Source of the DNA: Epiperipatus broadwayi
Taxonomy: Eukaryota; Onychophora; Udeonychophora; Euonychophora; Peripatidae
DNA length: 64,000 nucleotides
Direction of reading: 5' to 3'
Assembly (NCBI GenBank): GCA_028023455.1
Contig: JAQFVV010006203.1
Location: 6,170,821-6,234,820, forward strand
A program made the position numbers and the translations under genes. Under the pieces are notes generated by a model. The model ran no database searches. It was given only the letters and a program-made list of their open reading frames with translations, and had not been told where the DNA came from. Of the stretch, positions 24,715-36,019 are shown one piece after another (the stretch's first letter is position 1; each line of letters opens with the position of its first letter).

Positions 24715-24960
24715 CCGAGAAGGCGCTTCCCTCTATTCATTTCAGAGTGGTTTTTAAATAAAAAGCGGGTGGAAAAGTGCTAAAGGCCGGGCGTACCGGG
24801 ATCATCCCAATGCACGGATTTCAGACCCTAAATGAAGGTCCAGAGTAGCTCAGGTACCCATTTCTAGAAATTAATATGAACATGAAATGAATTCGGACTT
24901 CCGAGCTCCCATCTAATAAGCAACCTGAACTTTTGGCAAAAGCCTCCCTATGCTAGTAAA
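24715..24960. promoter_or_regulatory. GC-rich island; candidate conserved regulatory element
   Basis: About 250 bases are strikingly GC-richer than the window, with CGCTTCCCTC, AAAGGCCGGGCGTACCGGGA and GGTCCAGAGTAGCTCAGGTA. It has no repeat partner in the window, no tRNA-like boxes and no sustained open frame. The function is inferred only from composition and isolation in AT-rich DNA. A lone non-coding exon or an unrecognised repeat are alternatives. Confidence 0.25.
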
Positions 24961-25689
24961 GTGAATGACACCATTAACAACCTTCCTATAATTTTGCTGT
25001 AATATTTTAATACCTAGCACAAATGGCATGAATTATTTTTAAACCTGTGTTAAACTTGATTTACTAAGTAGATTGAAATGCACCTATTCCCCCCTCCCCT
25101 TATAACATAACAAATGCCACATTCGTTTTATAGATCATTAGTATCTTCGACCAAGAATGCTCCCTAAGGCGTTACCATAATATAGTTATCAAAATTACTG
25201 GTATGGCAGTCATCAAAATAATAATCAAACAAATTAATTGTGTTAATAATCAACACTTAACTCATATAAAACTGATCTGGTAGGTTAAATATATAAATTT
25301 ACTTTATTCATGCATATTATTTAAATGTCTCTCAACCTGGTGAGCGTGTGTATTTACAATAAAATAAAATGGCTTAATCATTACTAACCCCAATGGGGGG
25401 TTTACTAATAATGGTGGATGTGCTCGCAAGGTTGGGTTCAATTGGCATATTAATTCAATTTGAAATAAAATCTAAAATATGAATCAATAAATCTAATTAA
25501 TAATTTTACAGCACCAAAGTATGAGATGAGAACAGTACATAACAGAAAAGATACAGAAAGGGCTAAAATTTTATAGAGAATCATGAACATAGATTAATTT
25601 ATAAGACGGGTCAAATTGTGTCATGCCACTCCCGACTATATTAGAATACAGATATATATAAAATACGGTACATATTTAAATATTAAGTT

Positions 25690-26165
25690 TATAAGCTAGT
25701 TTAGACAATTAAAAAGTCTTTGGTGATGGCAATGATTGATTATCTTTCGATGCTGTATGAGTTTGAGGACTCGACAGATCGATGCTTTTATGAGGCAATC
25801 ACTGTAATTAATCCATGGGCACTAATTAATTTGCTTGATGGCTGGTAGCTTTTCTCCAGGGCTCAATCTTTCATGCATAATTTAGGTAGTCCATCAGTTT
25901 GGAGTAGTTAAATGGCATCCTGGCAGGGGAACAATCGCAGAAGGATCGGGAAAGGATGACTTGATTCCCACTACTCGAATGTCTTCATGTCAAAATTCTG
26001 GGTGACGTGGAGTATGTTAGCTACTTGATTAAAAAAAAAAACAATTGAATGCCTCATGTATTAATTTTAGCCCTATTTATACTCTGCCATCCAATTCCAA
26101 GAATGCTTTTGCAAATTTATCTAAGGCAATGCAAGTGGAGGCTTACCTCAGGTGATTAAATTAAA
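25690..26165. promoter_or_regulatory. Candidate enhancer-like island with homeodomain-type motifs
   Basis: This repeat-free segment contains TGATTGATTAT (about 25733, PBX/HOX-like), TTTTATGAGG (about 25787, Cdx/posterior-HOX-like) and two TAATTA cores about 18 bases apart (about 25805 and 25823) around CCATGGGCAC. GC-richer stretches follow (GGCATCCTGGCAGGGGAAC, GAATGTCTTCATGTC, CTTACCTCAGGTGAT). Motif matches are easy to obtain in AT-rich DNA, so the argument rests mainly on composition and on the absence of repeat similarity. No target gene lies in the window. Confidence 0.25.
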
Positions 26166-26758
26166 TAAGGTTTTGCTTTTTTTTTTGTCTTTCATTAGAA
26201 GATGCAAGTAATTGATAAGAACTTGAAAGTCTTCAAATCCATTTCTAGTTTTTAGAAACAGATTTGAACAGATAACTGGAACAAATATTAGCGATTTTAA
26301 ATCTACAATTTAATAACTTAATGAATAAAACAATATTGTCAAATTCAACTAATGGATTGTTTCCGCCTGATTGTAACATATTTCTCTAAGTATTTTCCAG
26401 AACTTTCTTGACATGTTGCATCATCTTTCCAGCATTTTATACATGGAATAAAATTACATTAAAAAAAAGTATATTACAATAAATATTTATTACAATATTA
26501 ATATGTTAGTTTACACATGCACACCCACTATGTGTATATATCAACACCATACGCAATCCTTGTTTTAGTGATATTAAAACAAGAATTATTATATTAATTT
26601 GGCATTTGCAAGTACACCTTCAATATTGATATATGACATATATGAAAACATAAAAAAACAAAATGGAATGATAGGTTTGAACCCTGTTGGGTGTTTAGTC
26701 ATAGGTAGGATAATCAAACACAATGTGAATTACAGACTGACCATTTCAGTATCTAAAC

Positions 26759-27931
26759 ATGATGTTCAACATCTCCAGGAAGCATTGTTTTAAAAATTAA
26801 GATTTTTATACAGAGGCCATCAATATAGTATATATATACACAGTTGGGCAATTGACTTGAGAGAGATGTTTAATTACAATTTAATATAGTTAGCACTACA
26901 AAGAATTCATCAACTGAAATATTACAAATTAAACGATACCATTTAACTATAATATATAGATTTAGTATTTTGCTAAAAATTGAAAAAATAAGTATTTCTT
27001 TTGACTGAAAATGCACCAATAAATAAATTTTAAGACTACCAATTTATCAGTGCATTCATACAAAAAATGTTTGTTTGTTTTTAAATATGTGCACTAACAA
27101 TAAAATTATTTGACAGAAATCAAACTTGTTAATTTAAGAACTATAATGTATTTGCTAAATTTAAAGTGTGACAGTCATCTAAATAAAATCTGTATATATA
27201 TCATATGGTTTGCTTATATCAAATCCAGTCAAGAAAGTTTTATAACCAAACAATAACAATTGATCATCAGTAGTACTTTGTCACTGTTTGTTATCCTACT
27301 AACATAATTTACTTTAATAACTCAATTTTAGAATGGCATTACAAACTTTAATGAGTCTTCCAGCATTAAGATGCATTTAGATCATTTAATAATAATGATG
27401 ATGATGATAATGATGGTAGTAACAATAATAACAATAACAAATAGATTTTAAAAAAGCATAAAAAATATAGAAAAGCAACCAGAATAATTTGATAAGTAAA
27501 AATTGATAAATCTTTCAAAAAATAAATAATCATTTGATATAATTAAAAACCTACCACTTTTTATGTATAATTACAGGTAATTAAAAATATATAAAAATTG
27601 GAGCTAAATTTTAATTAAATAAAAATAAAAAAACAAGTTTTATGATATTTTGTAAAAAAAAAAAAAAAGTAAATTGTATTATATGAATATACATATTGTA
27701 AATTTTTAAAATGATAAAAAAAATCAAGAAAATATCAAAATATTGGATAAAAAGAAAGGATATCCAATTTTTTTTTTTTTTGACAAAAATTTAGTAATCA
27801 AATATAACCTATCAAAAATAATGAGTAAAAATAATGTAAAAGATTTTAATGATTCTTGAATGAAAATTTTTAAAAAAAGATTGTAGAATTCTTTATTAAT
27901 ACTGAAATATTCATGTGAATTATTATTTATT
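26759..27931 (+). repeat. Dispersed repeat family A, copy 2
   Basis: It is collinear with 21568-22775 plus 23448-23540 and uninterrupted by element B, so it serves as the empty-site paralogue. It retains an extra segment of about 80 bases (around 26935-27015) missing from copy 1 and has one unit where copy 1 has a tandem pair. It is non-coding. Confidence 0.8.
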
Positions 27932-27934
27932 ATT

Positions 27935-28415
27935 AAAACTTAACTATTATTAAAGCTTTCTTTTATTTATTTGAACAACTATTGCTGCAGTTTAAATGTA
28001 TTTTATTGTGCTACATTAAAATACTTTAATCATTAATACAAATGTTGATCAAAAACAATATACTAAACTTAAATACAATGAAGAATTGCTTAGATAATTT
28101 TTTCTAACTATCCTCTGCTGTTAAAATAAATATCTAGTAAATAATTCCATGCTTGTTTTAATAACCAAAATATATGTATATACATTTATAATTTAGGAAA
28201 CCAAAATTATCTAAATTTCTCACTTTTTCAAAAATATTAGATATTAAGATTAAACAATTAAATTAACATAATTAAAATTAGTAAATTAACATAATTAAAA
28301 TTAGTAAGAAATACTTGTTTTTATTCTCGCAACAACTCAATATGTGACCTAATGTATTGAGAAAAAAAATCCATCTAAATTAAATGAAAACAAAATAAAA
28401 AATAAATGCATCATG
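27935..28415. other. AT-rich DNA with a 23-bp tandem pair
   Basis: There is nothing except a perfect two-copy tandem repeat of 23 bases (TAAATTAACATAATTAAAAT plus TAG) at 28259-28304. Confidence 0.6.
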
Positions 28416-28419
28416 ATGT

Positions 28420-28475
28420 AATAATTTATGCATCCATTTGCTTCACCCACAACCTGGAATTCAAATCCAGATGAT
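28420..28475 (+). repeat. tRNA-derived SINE fragment (family 2)
   Basis: The sequence CACAACCTGGAATTCAAATC has the shape of a tRNA anticodon-to-T-arm region, with a B-box-like GAATTCAAATCC followed by its pairing partner. It resembles the segments at 32278 and 48877. The A-box half is poorly preserved. Confidence 0.4.
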
Positions 28476-28903
28476 ACTAAATTGTCATAGCAAATGATAA
28501 GTAAATGAGAATCTTGCTACTCTCTGCTGGGATATAAAAAGTCAATTTAATCTCAGTTAAATCAGATGAGTGATAATCCTTTGACCATAAAAAAAATGTA
28601 ATGCAATACAGTCCTCACTATCTACTAAGAAAGGTGTTATGCTATTGTGTGTGTATTACTGAACCATTATCTTTTTAAAACAAAAATAATGCTACAATTT
28701 ACTATGTTAGTCTTTTTTTCAAAAAAATCTCTTGTTTATATATATTTACAAGTTTATTAACTATACTATTACTTGTTCAAGAAGTTATGCGATATTAATT
28801 CATTCAAGTTGCAAATGAAACAATATCTTTAGTTCATAGTACAATCTTTACATCGTTATGTTAAAACTACACAGAGCAATTATACGTTTGAGTAAATAGA
28901 TGA

Positions 28904-29598
28904 GGTATTTGTAAAGTTTTCAGGTAAACCATGATAGAATCCATATTTCTGATAAATATAAAGATTCGAGGACCTAAAATCTACCAAAGATGTGTTAGTT
29001 GTTAAATTAAAACAAAATTAATAAATTGAGTGTTAAATTTAAAAAAAGGAATAAATTCAGATAAATTTCATTAAGAAACTTTATTTCAATTTTTTTTTTT
29101 TTTTAACTTATAAGTGGAAAGCAACGAGATGCATTTAACATTGTCATACTTTGGTTCAATTCAGTGTGTTTCTTTTTGTCAACAGTTTTTTTTTTTTGCT
29201 AAATTGTCATAATGATAAAAATTTGAGACCTTCCTGTACAAAATATGATGCAGTAGGCTATTTCCAAAGGTACAGAATCCTGCCTCCCAAAAAGGCTGCA
29301 TTGATGGTCATTATATAATTGCAAGCTGCCAACAAGAATAAAGCGTAAATATTGCATTTATATTTTTCATTTTTCTGTTAATCAAAAAAAAAAAGAAAGA
29401 AACTATAAATATTGTAAGTAATTTTTCCACAATGACTCACTTTTTTTTAAAGCAAAAGTAATAAAAAATAAAATGTAGTTATTAAATCAACGTTTCCTAA
29501 TGCATTTTTTTTGTAAATATTTTTTCGAGGTCTTCCTGAAACTAGATTTATCACAAAAATAGCTGCCATCTTAGTTTACTTCAAAATTCACAAGAACC
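28904..29598. mobile_element. Family B inverted-repeat transposon, copy 2 (695 bp)
   Basis: It starts GGTATTTGTAAAGTTTTC and ends GAATTTTG-complement ... AGAACC, matching the TIRs of copy 1 (22776-23440). The interior is collinear: ATCTACCAAAGATGTG, TTTCTTTTTGTCAACAG, TATTTCCAAAGGTAC, AATTTTTCCACAA, GCCATCTTAGTTTACTTC. Flanks ATAGATGA and ATATATGC are at best an eroded target duplication. No transposase is encoded. Divergence from copy 1 is moderate, so the family was active some time ago. Confidence 0.8.
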
Positions 29599-29875
29599 AT
29601 ATATGCAATATAAAATAGTTAAATAAAACAGGTTTTATAATCACAAAAATTACAAAGTTAACAACTTTGCTTGTATTCATCTAAGCACGACAAAAGCAAG
29701 ACCAAAAATATTATTTATTTTTTTGTCTCTATATATATAGAATAAAAGAAAAGGAAAAGATTAAAAAAAGAAAATCAATTTTTGGGAAACAAGACTGCTT
29801 TCCTTCTTGCACATCCAAGTTTTTTACCTTTCTAGATTTAATATTAAAAAAGAGAAAGTAATGTAGATCTGAATA

Positions 29876-29887
29876 CCCCCCCCCCCC
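29876..29887. repeat. poly(C) tract, C12
   Basis: Twelve consecutive C in AT-rich DNA. See the finding on G/C homopolymers. Confidence 0.9.
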
Positions 29888-30039
29888 ATTTGACAACAAA
29901 CATTCTAATCAGTGAGGCAATCACTCACACTTCAGTCAAATATTAACATTAAAATGGTGAAATTTATTTTTCATTCAATTTTTAATGGGGCAATAATCTT
30001 ATACTTCACAAATACAAATTATCATGAGTTCAGATACCT

Positions 30040-30210
30040 CTCTCATTAGAAATGAACATTTTATCGTATTAAATATTTATGGGTAACACATAATACAGGC
30101 AAGTGACCAACTTCAATTATCCTGTGGATCTTTGCCATCAATTATAATTAGACATCTGCTTATTGATCAATACCTAATAGCTAGCTGGGTTTGTTCATTC
30201 ACCCTAATTG
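30040..30210. promoter_or_regulatory. Candidate regulatory segment with clustered homeodomain-like motifs
   Basis: The segment CATCAATTATAATTAGACAT, followed by TCTGCTTATTGATCAATACC, packs several ATTA/ATTAG cores and an ATCAAT-type motif into non-repetitive sequence. There is no coding frame. This is an inference from motif clustering and low repeat content only. Confidence 0.18.
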
Positions 30211-30214
30211 AAAA

Positions 30215-31590
30215 AATCGTATATTTGAAAAGTCTCAGTAATCTGAAAAAGGTATCTCTAAGTTCCACTAGGCCTTAATCTTGATCATGACACTTTTCAA
30301 TTAAAAATTTTATTTAAAAACAATAAAAAAACAATATAATTTACAAATTAAATTAGAAATTAATCCATGTGATGGACATCCTATGAGTCTTTAATGACTT
30401 TTTGCATAGCAAGCATACTTAATTCTTGTTTACAATCACAATTTTAACAGTATTTAATTTTATTTCGATGTATTTCCTATTAACTGCGAATTTTTCTCAA
30501 ATTTTTCTTTTAATTGCGTGATCTAATTTATGAATACCATTCGCATGAGATTCTCTGCTTAAAAATGATAGCCCATGCCTGGTTTAATTAAAGCAACGTA
30601 AATATATATATATTGTATGTTTGCAGATGCATGTTTACATTATACAGTAGATACACAACATAGTATATGTATTAAATTAATTGTAACATCACATAAGATT
30701 CGAGCATACCAAATCTCAGATTAAGCACTAAGTTTATGCAATCAGTCAAATACAATTGTTCTTTTATTAAATTGACATATTATACATAAACATTTTATTG
30801 TATTTAAAAAAAAACCGAAAGTACACTCTCAATAGCATATGCGAAAATTTCGATTAAAGAAGCAAACTCAAAAAATATATTTAATATATTCTCATTTGGA
30901 GAAAATTTAATTAATATAAAATTATTAATACCAGTTTAGAGAGCAATTTATTAAAGCACTTGTCTACCGACCTTTTTATACATGCCCATATCTCTAAAGA
31001 AGTTTAACACTTTTAAGACAATGAATCAGTTACTTTTGTTTTTAAATTTGTGAATTAATAAGCACCATATATTAAATTAAAAATAAAAAATGGTTTTTTT
31101 CCCCTCAACAAAAAATTACTTATCAAATAATTTTAAGCATAATTTCACAGTGATAAAAAAGAAAATAAATACTGTATAGGAATGCTAATTATAAATTCAA
31201 AATTGATATAAAGTAAACCTGAACAACCAGAAATTCTTATTATGTAAAATTTAAATTAATATATATAATAATGATGTGAAATTAAAAGCAATGGCTTAAA
31301 TTTTTAAAAATGAATTTAAAATTATAAGCGTTACGAATTCAATTAAGATTTGATTTAATAAATGAGCAATTCCCACAATAAGAGAAATTAATTGTTAACT
31401 CTTAACAGAATGCTAAGTAATCGTCCGAATTTTTTTTTTTTTTTAAGTGAAGATAGCATTAATCTAAAAGAACAAATAAAATGAACTCACTTTATGCATT
31501 AAAACCCAAGTTCCTCGTATGTTAATTCACACAAGAGTTAAAATTGTGAATATCAAGTAAAATATTCCCGATTCAAGCGAGAATCATAGA
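30215..31590. other. Repeat-poor AT-rich DNA
   Basis: I see no transposon, SINE or coding similarity. Composition is ordinary for the window. Confidence 0.45.
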
Positions 31591-31599
31591 AACATTAGA

Positions 31600-31790
31600 T
31601 CCTGTTAATGAATACCAGAACATAGTGAAAAAGGAAGCAATGCTGTGTTTTAGCATAGCCTCATCTCCTTATTAATGCCCTCTGCAACTTTTGTAAAGAG
31701 CATAGTAAGAGGGATGGGTCTTTAAACCGGTTTTTAAGACCAAGGCAATTAGAATCTTAAAGCTGGTTAACATGCAAAAGACTGTGTAAC
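31600..31790. promoter_or_regulatory. GC-richer repeat-free segment, candidate regulatory DNA
   Basis: The stretch with GGAAGCAATGCTGTG, AGCATAGCCTCATCTCC, AATGCCCTCTGCAAC and GGGATGGGTC is less AT-rich than its surroundings and has no similarity elsewhere in the window. No splice-and-frame pattern suggests an exon. Low confidence; conservation data would decide. Confidence 0.18.
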
Positions 31791-32036
31791 TGCTGTTTGC
31801 TATAAACCAAAATATTCATTGTCCTAAATTATAATTGAATCATTTAACAAATCTACCTGACCAAAAAATAAATAATTTAAATGTTTCTATTTTTAAAATT
31901 AGTATGCAACATTCAAAAAAATGAAAATAGAAAAAACAAACACATACAGATAATAGTCTAAATATCAGAGTATTAATCCTCAAATATTTATTAATATCGG
32001 ACAGTATTTGCACACGTACTAAATAGCTATAAGGAA

Positions 32037-32046
32037 GGGGGGGGGG
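32037..32046. repeat. poly(G) tract, G10
   Basis: Ten consecutive G inside an 85-codon minus-strand frame that is not otherwise gene-like. Confidence 0.9.
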
Positions 32047-32277
32047 AGACATTGCTATTAATATTTTTTTTATTATTTTCCTTAATAATTGAGACAAAAT
32101 AATGACTTGACTTTTATTTCCTAGATCTCTATAAGGAAGTGAGAGGAGTGAACTTTTAAATAAGGGAAAATTTCCTTATTTATGTAATTTCTATATTCTA
32201 CAAAATTCAATATTTTCCATTCCTTGATAAATATACATACGTTCGGCAATATATTTAAATACCATTAAGTAGTTAAG

Positions 32278-32350
32278 GGAGACTTATGGCATACTGATTA
32301 GTGCTATTACCTCCCATGCCTATAATCTGGGATTCGGATCCAATCTGGAT
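32278..32350 (+). repeat. tRNA-derived SINE (family 2)
   Basis: The head reads ATGGCATACTGATTAGTGC (A-box region), then CTCCCATGCCTATAATCTGG, then GATTCGGATCCAATC (B-box, close to the GGTTCGAATCC consensus). It is the best-preserved family 2 copy. An AT-rich body follows. It does not fold into a complete tRNA. Confidence 0.6.
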
Positions 32351-32951
32351 AGTTTCCAAAGTTATTTAATTATCCCTAGCCATAAAATAAAAATACCATC
32401 TAGCAATTGACAAATCTGTAAGAGATATCTTCTTCCTAGATCGTTCTTGAACAGCTGTTGGTAAGATCTTTTCTATGCAGTTAGCTATTTAAAAGCTGCT
32501 TTACTTCTACATACATAGTTTTGACGGCATAATGTATATTACAATGGTTGAACCTCTAAATGTCATACTTGTAGCTGAATTGAACAGCCTCATCCTGCCT
32601 ATGACTTGAGTATCAGGTCAAGAAAATAAAAAATATTCAGATTTCAAAACAGGCTAGGAATTTTCCTTTCTTATATCAGATCTGCATCAACCCATCCAAT
32701 TATTTAATGATTAATAAATATCTAGATCTTAGTTACTTAATTAATTAAGACCCAGAAAATTGCTAAAAACTCATCACTCCATATTTGGAAAGCCTAATGA
32801 GTAATGCCAAATTGTCTTTGATATGCTGTTAGAAGTATTCTATTTAAAATATTTTTGTTTTATCGTTTTCTCTTGTAATTCATATCCAGAATAAATAAAA
32901 ATGCCTCAGAGATGATTTATATTTCTAAAAATAAAAAATATAGTTATCATC

Positions 32952-35140
32952 TTTTCTTTTTCAATTATAAATCCACTGTAGGATGAATGTCTCTCCAAGT
33001 TCTCCACATCACCCCAACATATCTCATCAGCATGCAATTTCTTTTCTAAATTTATTATTTCTCAGTATCCAGTTTAAGACTTTAACTATCCATCTGATAG
33101 GAACACGTTCAGACCAGCTTCATTTTAGCCTCCAAACTCTTTCAGTTATATCAATTATCCCATTCAAGTCTCTCACATTCATAGATTCCACTTTTGAGTC
33201 CTCTTTCTTACTCTCAGCATATTCATACTTCTTTAATGATCTGAACTCTTTGTATTTCTCTTCTATTAAGCCTCAAGTCACAGGACCATGTATAAAAACT
33301 GATAAAACACCTCTATTATAAAGCTTTTCAAATACACAGAGATATTTTCTTTGAATATTAAATTATTTTTACCAAAAGGACTCTACCCATATTTATTTAT
33401 ATGACTAATCTCATCTATGATGTTTTATTTTAATCTGAACTGTGAAAACCCATTGAACATTAGCATTTATCTTTCATCCTTTTTTTTTTTTTCACTTTCG
33501 TCTGATAATTCTTACAATATTTCTTTTAAGCTCTGAAACATATAGTTTCAAAAATTACCACATCATCTGCAAAATCTAGATGATGTAAATGAGATCCATT
33601 TATTTTTGTTCCTTTAGCTTTTCATTTTAATTCACAAAATGTTTACCATAAAACTGTAATAAAAAGTTTTGGAGATATGAAATGTGCATTAAACAATTCA
33701 AATCAAAACAACACTCTCCATATAGTATGAGATAGTGATCATGTAAATGTGCATTCTTATGAATATCACTTTTATTTGCATCAAAATACTAATAGAACAA
33801 TATCCTGGATCATTATTTTAATATTCTAAAGCTTTAATCACTAGAAATGATTATAGAGACAAATGTCATTTCATAATCTACAAACCAAAACAAAATAGCA
33901 ATTCATACTCTTTATTTCATTTATATCTCCTTTTAATATTAAATCCACATTTTTATGTCCACTTTTTTCTTTCAGTGGATTGAGTTCAAAGTTGTTTGTA
34001 GACAAATTGTATTGATGTTAGTAAAACTCTCTTATAGAACTGATACCAATTAATATATTGATCAGTAATTTCTAGTATTTTTTTTTAACATTACGGCTGT
34101 ATCTTTTCGATCACTTTGATATATCGGTGCCAGTTTAGTTTGCGTTCACGGCCATTTTGAAATCTAAAAATTACTGCTGACATATCCAACAGATAAATGA
34201 TATAAATATTGAATAAAAGTACTTTAAATTCATATTTTAGAGCCTATAAGTTATTAAAAATAATATGTAATAACTGAAATACAGGCTTATTATACACCTG
34301 TATCAATATATGTAATATCTAGGGTATATGAGCACAGACTTTCACACAACCCACCACTCTATCTCATATTACTAATACACTTGAATACATATATGTCGAA
34401 AAGATAAATAATCACCAATATACGTATATCATGCTAAACCAGAAATCATCAGTTGGTCCAGATTATCATCTCTACACATATATGCAATAAATATAATATG
34501 CTTTATTTTATTAGTTTTTTTTTCTTTTAATTTACCTTCATAAAATATTTGAAATATGACAATGCAAAGTGTCAGAATATGCAGTGAAGGATGGTTTGGC
34601 CAATACAAAGTATCGTCCAAAAGATGTAGAAGTCTGATCAAACCAAGCTTATAATTTCCAAATACTAAAAAATGATAACTTCTAAAATACAAATTATACT
34701 ATATGCTTATAATTTCTAAAATACGAATTTAAAGTACTTTTATTCAATATTTATGTCATTTATCAGTTCGATATGTTAGTGGTGATTTTGGCTGGTCTTT
34801 AGATTTCAAAATGGCCATTGATCGCAAACAGCACCTATATATTTATATCATTTAGACATTTGATATATATCTTTGCCAACAATTTTTCTACTTCTTCAAC
34901 TGCTATTAAGATATCAATAATAATTCCATTATTTCATAGTTCTTCCATTCTTCATAGATTTGATTGCAGTTCTCAGCTATTCATTTAAAACACTTGATAT
35001 TTCAAAAGACATAATCCTAGAGCTATTTTAATTTCTTATATAGTTTTTTTTTTTAAAAAAAAAAACTCTTCCACACATTTCATTATATCAACTTTCCTTT
35101 TAATAATAGTATTGTCTTTTCTTCTTATTGCTGAAATAAC
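32952..35140 (-). mobile_element. RTE-like LINE relic A, interrupted
   Basis: Read from 35140 to 32952 it shows, in order: an N-terminal RT/linker piece with AIKSMKNGR (about 34930-34970); a 710-bp insertion (34126-34835); the RT fingers/palm with a VDYEMTFVSI block (about 33865) in place of the usual VDYxKAFDS; AHFISPKLFITVL (about 33650-33690); HLHHLDFADDVVIFE (about 33560-33605) containing the FADD catalytic box; and the C-terminus LGETFILQWIYN (about 32970-33005). These are the landmarks of RTE-clade ORF2. Stops and frameshifts are numerous and the endonuclease is missing on this side. The 112-codon plus-strand frame at 32983-33321 is antisense to the C-terminal region and not a gene. Confidence 0.85.
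34126..34835. mobile_element. Palindromic transposon (710 bp) inserted in RTE relic A
   Basis: The left arm 34126-34256 begins GGTGCCAGTTTAG and the right arm about 34697-34835 ends CGCAAACAGCACC. Both carry GGCCATTTTGAAATCTAAA and AATATTGAATAAAAGTACTT in inverted orientation. About 440 bases of unpaired AT-rich sequence separate the arms. LINE-derived coding sequence resumes on both sides, so this is a later insertion. Flanks are ATAT-rich, so the target duplication cannot be read. It is non-autonomous and of unknown superfamily. Confidence 0.75.
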
Positions 35141-35144
35141 TTTC

Positions 35145-35770
35145 CTCCCCATACCAAGGCACAGAGTTATATAATAAATTGAGTTCATTAGTAAAAATCA
35201 AAAAATAAATATATAGATCATTGCCTAGATATTCTTCAAATTCATCACAATATTCCTTTTTCTGCAACTATTTAAAGATATATATATATATCATTTTCTG
35301 TCAATAATTTGTTTTGTTTTGTCTTTTTTTTTTTTTTTTGTTATAAATATATTCTTAAAAGTCAATGCACCAGTACTGACTTCCTAACTATTGAAAAAAA
35401 AAATTTGTCAATAAAGATAAAACTCTTCTTAACTTTTCTTTCAAAACTTTTTTTTTTTTTAGTTGCTAAAAAAATGAAATGTGATACATAAAATGTGTAT
35501 AACTATTATTTTTGTTCTTTTTATATTATTATAGTCAATCTCAAAAATAAGGACACGAATTATAAATATAAAAAATAAAAAAACCAGTCTTAAATAACCT
35601 AGGCATGACAAGGACTTCTCTCATATTCTTTCAAATATAAGCAAAGATGATGACAACTAGTCTACTAAATAAATACTGTAATTACAAAAATCACTTGCTT
35701 GATAGATTATATGACATCAAAATAATAAGAATTCCATTCAGCTGATCTTAAAAATATCCTTTTTTTACTT
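35145..35770. other. AT-rich DNA between LINE relics
   Basis: Poly(T)-rich sequence including a 60-codon low-complexity frame. No endonuclease domain of relic A could be recognised here although it would be expected on this side. Confidence 0.45.
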
Positions 35771-35777
35771 TCCTCAG

Positions 35778-35840
35778 CAGGAAATCTATTCAGAACTTTT
35801 AGTTTTTGAGCTTCCTACTCTACCAGTGTACTAAATCAGG
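35778..35840 (-). repeat. tRNA-derived SINE head (family 1)
   Basis: The minus strand reads GATTTAGTACACTGGTAGAG, the family 1 A-box head, then decays (CTCAAAAACTAAAAGTTC at the B-box position). It is truncated. Confidence 0.55.
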
Positions 35841-36001
35841 CAGAACACCCAGCCACTCAATTCCAACAGCAATGGTTTTAGTTGACTTCCTCATTTTACC
35901 TCTAATTGAGAATAACTGGGTAGTTATGTATAGATCAATAATTAACATGGCTAACAATAAGCTATAAATTTGACCAAAATTTTAAGCTTTTTTTGGGGGG
36001 C

Positions 36002-36010
36002 GGGGGGGGG
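36002..36010. repeat. poly(G) tract, G6-C-G9
   Basis: Nine G preceded by a C and six more G, lying just outside the 3' end of the RTE relic B that follows on the minus strand. Confidence 0.9.
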
Positions 36011-36019
36011 CAGTTCACC

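Noticed and set aside
32983-33321. Longest open frame in the window (112 codons, plus strand)
   Set aside because: It lies antisense to the C-terminal region of RTE relic A. The minus strand carries the family landmarks, so the plus frame is a shadow.
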